Shown: piece after piece, positions 6,143 to 8,789 of the stretch
How positions within the stretch are numbered: position 1 is the stretch's first letter
Layout: each line of letters starts with the position of its first letter
Origin: Bacteroidales bacterium GP1
GTDB lineage: Bacteria; Bacteroidota; Bacteroidia; Bacteroidales; Muribaculaceae
Reading direction: 5' to 3'
Assembly (NCBI GenBank): GCA_001701105.1
Contig: DAAI01000010.1
Location: 2,877-11,665, forward strand
Length of the DNA stretch: 8,789 nt
Position numbers and translations under genes: made by a program
The notes under the pieces: model-generated
The model's database searches: none
Told to the model about the DNA's origin: nothing
The model's input: the letters and a program-made list of their open reading frames with translations, nothing else

Positions 6143-8110
6143 CTAAGCATCGATAGTGGCATATGAGGCATGAGCTTCGATGAAATCGCGTCGTGGCGCC
6201 ACATCCTCACCCATTAGCATGGTGAAAGTCCTGTCGGCTTCCGCGGCATTGATAAGATTCACCTGCTTCAGCATTCTGTTTTCAGGATCCATTGTGGTTT
6301 CCCATAGTTGTCCGGGATTCATTTCTCCCAGACCTTTGTAACGTTGAAGCTCCAATTTGTTACGGTCGCCGTTGCAGCGGGTGTCGACGAATCTCTGCAC
6401 CTGTTGGTCGGTCCAGCAGTATTCGGTGTTATCGTCCCCCTTCTTTCCCTTTATCTTGCAGCGGTAGAGCGGCGGGGTCGCGATATAAAGGTATCCCTGC
6501 TCGATTATGGGGCGCATCCTGCGATAGAAGAATGTCATAAGCAACGTGGCGATGTGGGCTCCATCGACATCGGCATCAGTCATTATCACCACCTTATGGT
6601 AGCGTAGTTTGCTCATGTTGGGGGCTTTAGAATCTTCTTCCGTGCCTATGGTCACTCCGAGGGCCTTATAAATGTTTACGATTTCCTCGGATGCGAGAAT
6701 CTTATGATCCATAGCCTTTTCCACATTCAGGATTTTACCGCGCAAGGGGAGGATAGCCTGAAAATGCGGATTGCGTCCCTGCTTTGCCGATCCGCCGGCA
6801 GAATCTCCCTCCACGAGGAAAAGTTCGCAGTCTTCGGCTATCCTGCTCTTACAGGGGGCGAGCTTGCCCGGCAGCCCTGCCCCGCCGAGCGACGACTTAT
6901 TCTGGACGTTCATCTTCGCGCGGTAGGCGGCATGACGCGCCTGGGCGGCGAGCACTACCTTGTCGACTATTACCCTCGCTTGTTTCGGATGCTCCTCCAG
7001 GTAATTGCGCAGGGCTTCGCTCACCGCGCTCTGCACCACTCCCATCACTTCGTTGTTGCCGAGCTTTGTCTTAGTCTGCCCCTCGAATTGTGGCTCAGCC
7101 ACCTTTACCGATACCACGGCCGTGAGGCCATCGCGGAAATCTTCTTTCGACAACTCTATCTTGAGCTTGTCGAGAAGGTGATTGTCGTCGGCATATTTCT
7201 TGAGGGTCGTGGTAAGGCCACGCCGGAATCCCGTGAGATGCGTGCCTCCTTCGATGGTGTTGATGTTATTTACGTAGGAATAAATATTCTCGTTAAAGTC
7301 GTTGTTGTAGGTCATCGCCACCTCGATGGGTACGCCGTTGCGCTCCGTATTGAGATGGATTATGTCGGCTATAAGGGGGTCTTTCCCTTCGTCGATATAT
7401 CTCACGAATTCTTTCAGGCCTTCATCGGAATGGAAAGTCTCGCTCTTTGGATTGCCGTCGCTGTCGAGTTCGCGCAGGTCGGTAAGGGTGAGGGTGATGC
7501 CGGCATTGAGGAAGGCAAGGTCGCGCAGGCGGTTGGCAAGAGTCTCGTAATCGTAGATTGTTTCGGAGAATATGGTGGCATCAGGGTGGAAGATCACTGT
7601 CGTTCCGGTATGATCGGTTTCTCCTATCACGCAAAGCTGAGAGGTGGGCTTTCCGATGGAATACTCCTGCATATAAATCTTGCCGTCACGATGGATTTCG
7701 GCGCGCAGATAATCGGAGAGGGCGTTTACACAGCTCACGCCTACCCCGTGAAGACCGCCGGAGACCTTGTACGAGCCCTTGTCGAATTTACCGCCGGCAT
7801 GGAGCACTGTCAGCACCACCTCGAGGGCGGGCTTGTGCATCTTCTCGTGCATGTCTACCGGAATACCGCGGCCGTTGTCGACAACCTTGATGGAGTTGTC
7901 TTCGAGGATAGTCACCTCGATATGGTTGGCGTAGCCGGCAAGAGCTTCGTCGATGGAGTTGTCTACAACCTCATAGACGAGGTGATGGAGGCCGCGGCCG
8001 GAGATGTCTCCGATATACATCGCGGGTCGCTTGCGGACGGCTTCGAGGCCTTCGAGCACCTGGATGTTGTCCGCAGCGTATTCTTTCTGCTGTATTTCTT
8101 CGTTTTCCAT
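6143..8110 (-). CDS. gyrB: DNA gyrase subunit B
   Basis: ATPase subunit of DNA gyrase, which introduces negative supercoils together with GyrA. The 655-residue protein is complete. The GHKL ATPase domain shows EVVDNSIDEAL (47-57), DNGRGIP (78-84) and GGLHGVG (118-124); the transducer domain follows, with QTKTKLGN (345-352). The TOPRIM domain has EGDSAGG (434-440), PLRGKILNVEKA (455-466) and DADVDG (512-517). The C-terminus has LQRYKGLGEMN (588-598). The length matches the short form found in most bacteria; the roughly 165-residue insertion of E. coli GyrB is missing. The motif set and the conserved tail favour GyrB over ParE. The ATG at 8110 is preceded by an A-rich leader with no Shine-Dalgarno sequence. 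It reads in the same direction as adk, 145 bp downstream of it, and I found no TAnnTTTG promoter in that gap, so read-through from adk is possible. It converges on the glycosyltransferase gene. Confidence 0.97.
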   Translation of the reverse strand: MENEEIQQKEYAADNIQVLEGLEAVRKRPAMYIGDISGRGLHHLVYEVVDNSIDEALAGYANHIEVTILEDNSIKVVDNGRGIPVDMHEKMHKPALEVVLTVLHAGGKFDKGSYKVSGGLHGVGVSCVNALSDYLRAEIHRDGKIYMQEYSIGKPTSQLCVIGETDHTGTTVIFHPDATIFSETIYDYETLANRLRDLAFLNAGITLTLTDLRELDSDGNPKSETFHSDEGLKEFVRYIDEGKDPLIADIIHLNTERNGVPIEVAMTYNNDFNENIYSYVNNINTIEGGTHLTGFRRGLTTTLKKYADDNHLLDKLKIELSKEDFRDGLTAVVSVKVAEPQFEGQTKTKLGNNEVMGVVQSAVSEALRNYLEEHPKQARVIVDKVVLAAQARHAAYRAKMNVQNKSSLGGAGLPGKLAPCKSRIAEDCELFLVEGDSAGGSAKQGRNPHFQAILPLRGKILNVEKAMDHKILASEEIVNIYKALGVTIGTEEDSKAPNMSKLRYHKVVIMTDADVDGAHIATLLMTFFYRRMRPIIEQGYLYIATPPLYRCKIKGKKGDDNTEYCWTDQQVQRFVDTRCNGDRNKLELQRYKGLGEMNPGQLWETTMDPENRMLKQVNLINAAEADRTFTMLMGEDVAPRRDFIEAHASYATIDA

Positions 8111-8112
8111 AT

Positions 8113-8130
8113 CTTTTTTTTATTCCCTAA
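8113..8130 (-). promoter_or_regulatory. A-rich translation initiation leader of gyrB
   Basis: Immediately upstream of the gyrB ATG the minus strand holds an uninterrupted run of eight A residues (complement of 8114-8121) flanked by GGGAAT and G. There is no GGAGG-like site. A-rich leaders take the place of Shine-Dalgarno pairing in many Bacteroidota genes, so this supports both the chosen start and the phylum call. Confidence 0.4.
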
Positions 8131-8153
8131 ATCCTTTAATTCTATCATAAGAC

Positions 8154-8240
8154 GCCTCTCCGAGGCTAAATTTCTATTCAGATTCATATCCCCAGGCTGA
8201 AGCCTGGGGTTTCAGCATAATCGAGAGGTCTCCGACCTCT
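8154..8240. repeat. Triple-hairpin intergenic element, probable dispersed repeat
   Basis: Three perfect inverted repeats lie in a row in the adk-gyrB gap. Hairpin 1: GCCTC (8154-8158), loop TCC, GAGGC (8162-8166). Hairpin 2: 8190-8209, an 8-bp GC-rich stem with loop TGAA. Hairpin 3: AGAGGTC (8224-8230), loop TCC, GACCTCT (8234-8240). Hairpins 1 and 3 share the apex TCTCCGA although their stems differ. No long T run follows on either strand (only TTT after hairpin 2 on the plus strand), so these are not typical intrinsic terminators. The arrangement resembles REP-like intergenic repeats and would lie in the adk 3' untranslated RNA. Repeat status cannot be proven from one copy. Confidence 0.5.
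8190..8209. other. Strong GC-rich hairpin between adk and gyrB
   Basis: CCCCAGGC (8190-8197), loop TGAA, GCCTGGGG (8202-8209): a perfect 8-bp stem, and the most stable-looking structure in the window. It is 46 bp past the adk stop and about 80 bp before the gyrB start. On the adk-gyrB transcript it is followed by GATATGAATC, not by uridines, so an mRNA 3'-end stabilising or attenuating role is more plausible than intrinsic termination. Confidence 0.55.
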
Positions 8241-8255
8241 TCAATGTTTGGGGCT

Positions 8256-8789
8256 TTATTTTGTTCTCTCATCGATCTCCTTGGAGATGGAGGAGAAGAT
8301 TGTGTCGATATCGCCGAGGCCGTCGATGTGGATGTATTTACCGTTCTTTTTGTAGTGGTCCTTGAGGGGTTCGGTCTGGCTGTGGTAGACCTTCAGGCGG
8401 TTGAGGATGGTGTCGATGTTGTCATCGGCACGTCCGGTTTCGGCACCGCGCTTCAGCATACGTGCCACGAGTTCCTCTTCCGGCACCTCGAGACCAACGA
8501 CACCGGTCAGTTTTTCGCCCGTCTCACCGAGCATCTTGTCGAGTGCTTCAGCCTGCGGGATTGTACGGGGGAAACCGTCGAAGATCACGCCGTTGCTTTC
8601 TTTGCCATGGTTCTTCAGTTCCTGGCGGAGGATGTCGATCATGAGGTCGTCGGGGATAAGATGCCCCTTGCTGATATAGGAGTCGGCGATTTTGCCGAGT
8701 TCGGTGCCTTCTGCAATCTGGCGGCGGAGCACCTCACCGGTGGAGATGTGGTGCAGACCGTATTTGTCGATAATTTTTTCGCTTTGGGT
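8256..8789 (-). CDS. adk: Adenylate kinase, lacking the N-terminus (window edge)
   Basis: Converts AMP and ATP to two ADP in the cytoplasm. The reading frame is open to the right edge, giving 177 residues that begin TQSEKIIDKYGLHHISTGEVLR. The missing part, about 15-20 residues, holds the GxPGxGKG P-loop; the visible TQ is the end of that motif. The AMP-binding region STGEVLR has Glu where many enzymes have Asp. The family signature DGFPRTIPQAEAL is at window residues 71-83. The LID is the short type: ARMLKRGAETGRADDNIDTILNRL, with conserved arginines and no zinc-binding cysteines, as is usual in Bacteroidota. The gene ends TAA at 8256-8258, and the hairpin cluster starts 15 bp later. It reads in the same direction as gyrB. 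A GTG at 8730-8732 is internal and not the start. Confidence 0.95.
   Translation of the reverse strand, partial: TQSEKIIDKYGLHHISTGEVLRRQIAEGTELGKIADSYISKGHLIPDDLMIDILRQELKNHGKESNGVIFDGFPRTIPQAEALDKMLGETGEKLTGVVGLEVPEEELVARMLKRGAETGRADDNIDTILNRLKVYHSQTEPLKDHYKKNGKYIHIDGLGDIDTIFSSISKEIDERTK

Noticed and set aside
6147..6182. CATCGA ... TCGATG inverted repeat near the gyrB stop as a terminator
   Set aside because: Only 6 bp with a spacer of over 20 bp, inside gyrB coding sequence, and no T run follows.
6704..8200. A 498-codon open frame on the plus strand opposite gyrB
   Set aside because: It is in exact codon register with gyrB on the other strand. Antisense stops in that register need TTA, CTA or TCA codons in gyrB, which this gene avoids over the stretch. 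The translation has no recognisable motif, and gyrB is certain.
8190..8209. Strong hairpin as an intrinsic terminator of adk
   Set aside because: On the adk strand it is followed by GATATGAATC, not by a T run, and on the plus strand only TTT follows, with no gene reading that way into it.
1..8789. Search for a defence system, toxin-antitoxin pair, CRISPR array, insertion sequence or tRNA
   Set aside because: All long coding frames are assigned to housekeeping or envelope families, the two intergenic regions are under 160 bp, and I saw no direct-repeat array, transposase motif or cloverleaf.

Overview
The window looks like core chromosome from a member of the Bacteroidota, most likely order Bacteroidales and possibly the gut family Muribaculaceae (the family is a guess). 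The evidence is: start codons with no Shine-Dalgarno sequence and A/T-rich leaders; two copies of the Bacteroidota -7 promoter motif TAnnTTTG in the only divergent intergenic region; a short-LID adenylate kinase; a single-domain mannose-1-phosphate guanylyltransferase of about 360 residues; and a lipoprotein with a degenerate thioredoxin-like C-terminus of a kind common in this phylum. Base composition is moderate and even, and I see no mobile element, CRISPR array, tRNA or rRNA.

Layout. (1) 1-4218, minus strand: a tightly packed run read from right to left. It encodes a Na+/phosphate cotransporter with a PhoU-like tail, then mannose-1-phosphate guanylyltransferase (manC), a thioredoxin-fold-like lipoprotein whose start overlaps the manC stop, and the N-terminus of a YifB/ComM-type Mg-chelatase-like ATPase cut by the left edge. 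Gaps are 24 bp, an 8-bp overlap and 19 bp, so this is probably one operon. (2) 4219-4368: a divergent promoter region with two face-away TAAATTTG boxes that form a perfect inverted repeat, plus a hairpin in the transporter leader. (3) 4369-6139, plus strand: dihydrofolate reductase (folA) overlapped by 23 bp by a GT4-type glycosyltransferase. (4) 6143-8110, minus strand: gyrB, convergent with the glycosyltransferase with only 3 bp between the stop codons. (5) 8111-8255: an intergenic region with three consecutive hairpins, probably a dispersed repeat. (6) 8256-8789, minus strand: adenylate kinase (adk), cut by the right edge before its P-loop.

Functionally the genes are housekeeping: phosphate uptake, GDP-mannose supply, folate reduction, a sugar transferase, DNA supercoiling and adenylate balance. 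They do not form one pathway. ManC could supply GDP-mannose to mannosyl- or fucosyltransferases, but nothing in the sequence ties it to the glycosyltransferase here.

I did not find a convincing new biological system. The parts most worth a second look are non-coding (the mirror-image divergent promoter and the hairpins), together with the lipoprotein that has lost its thioredoxin cysteines and the cysteine cluster in the glycosyltransferase.
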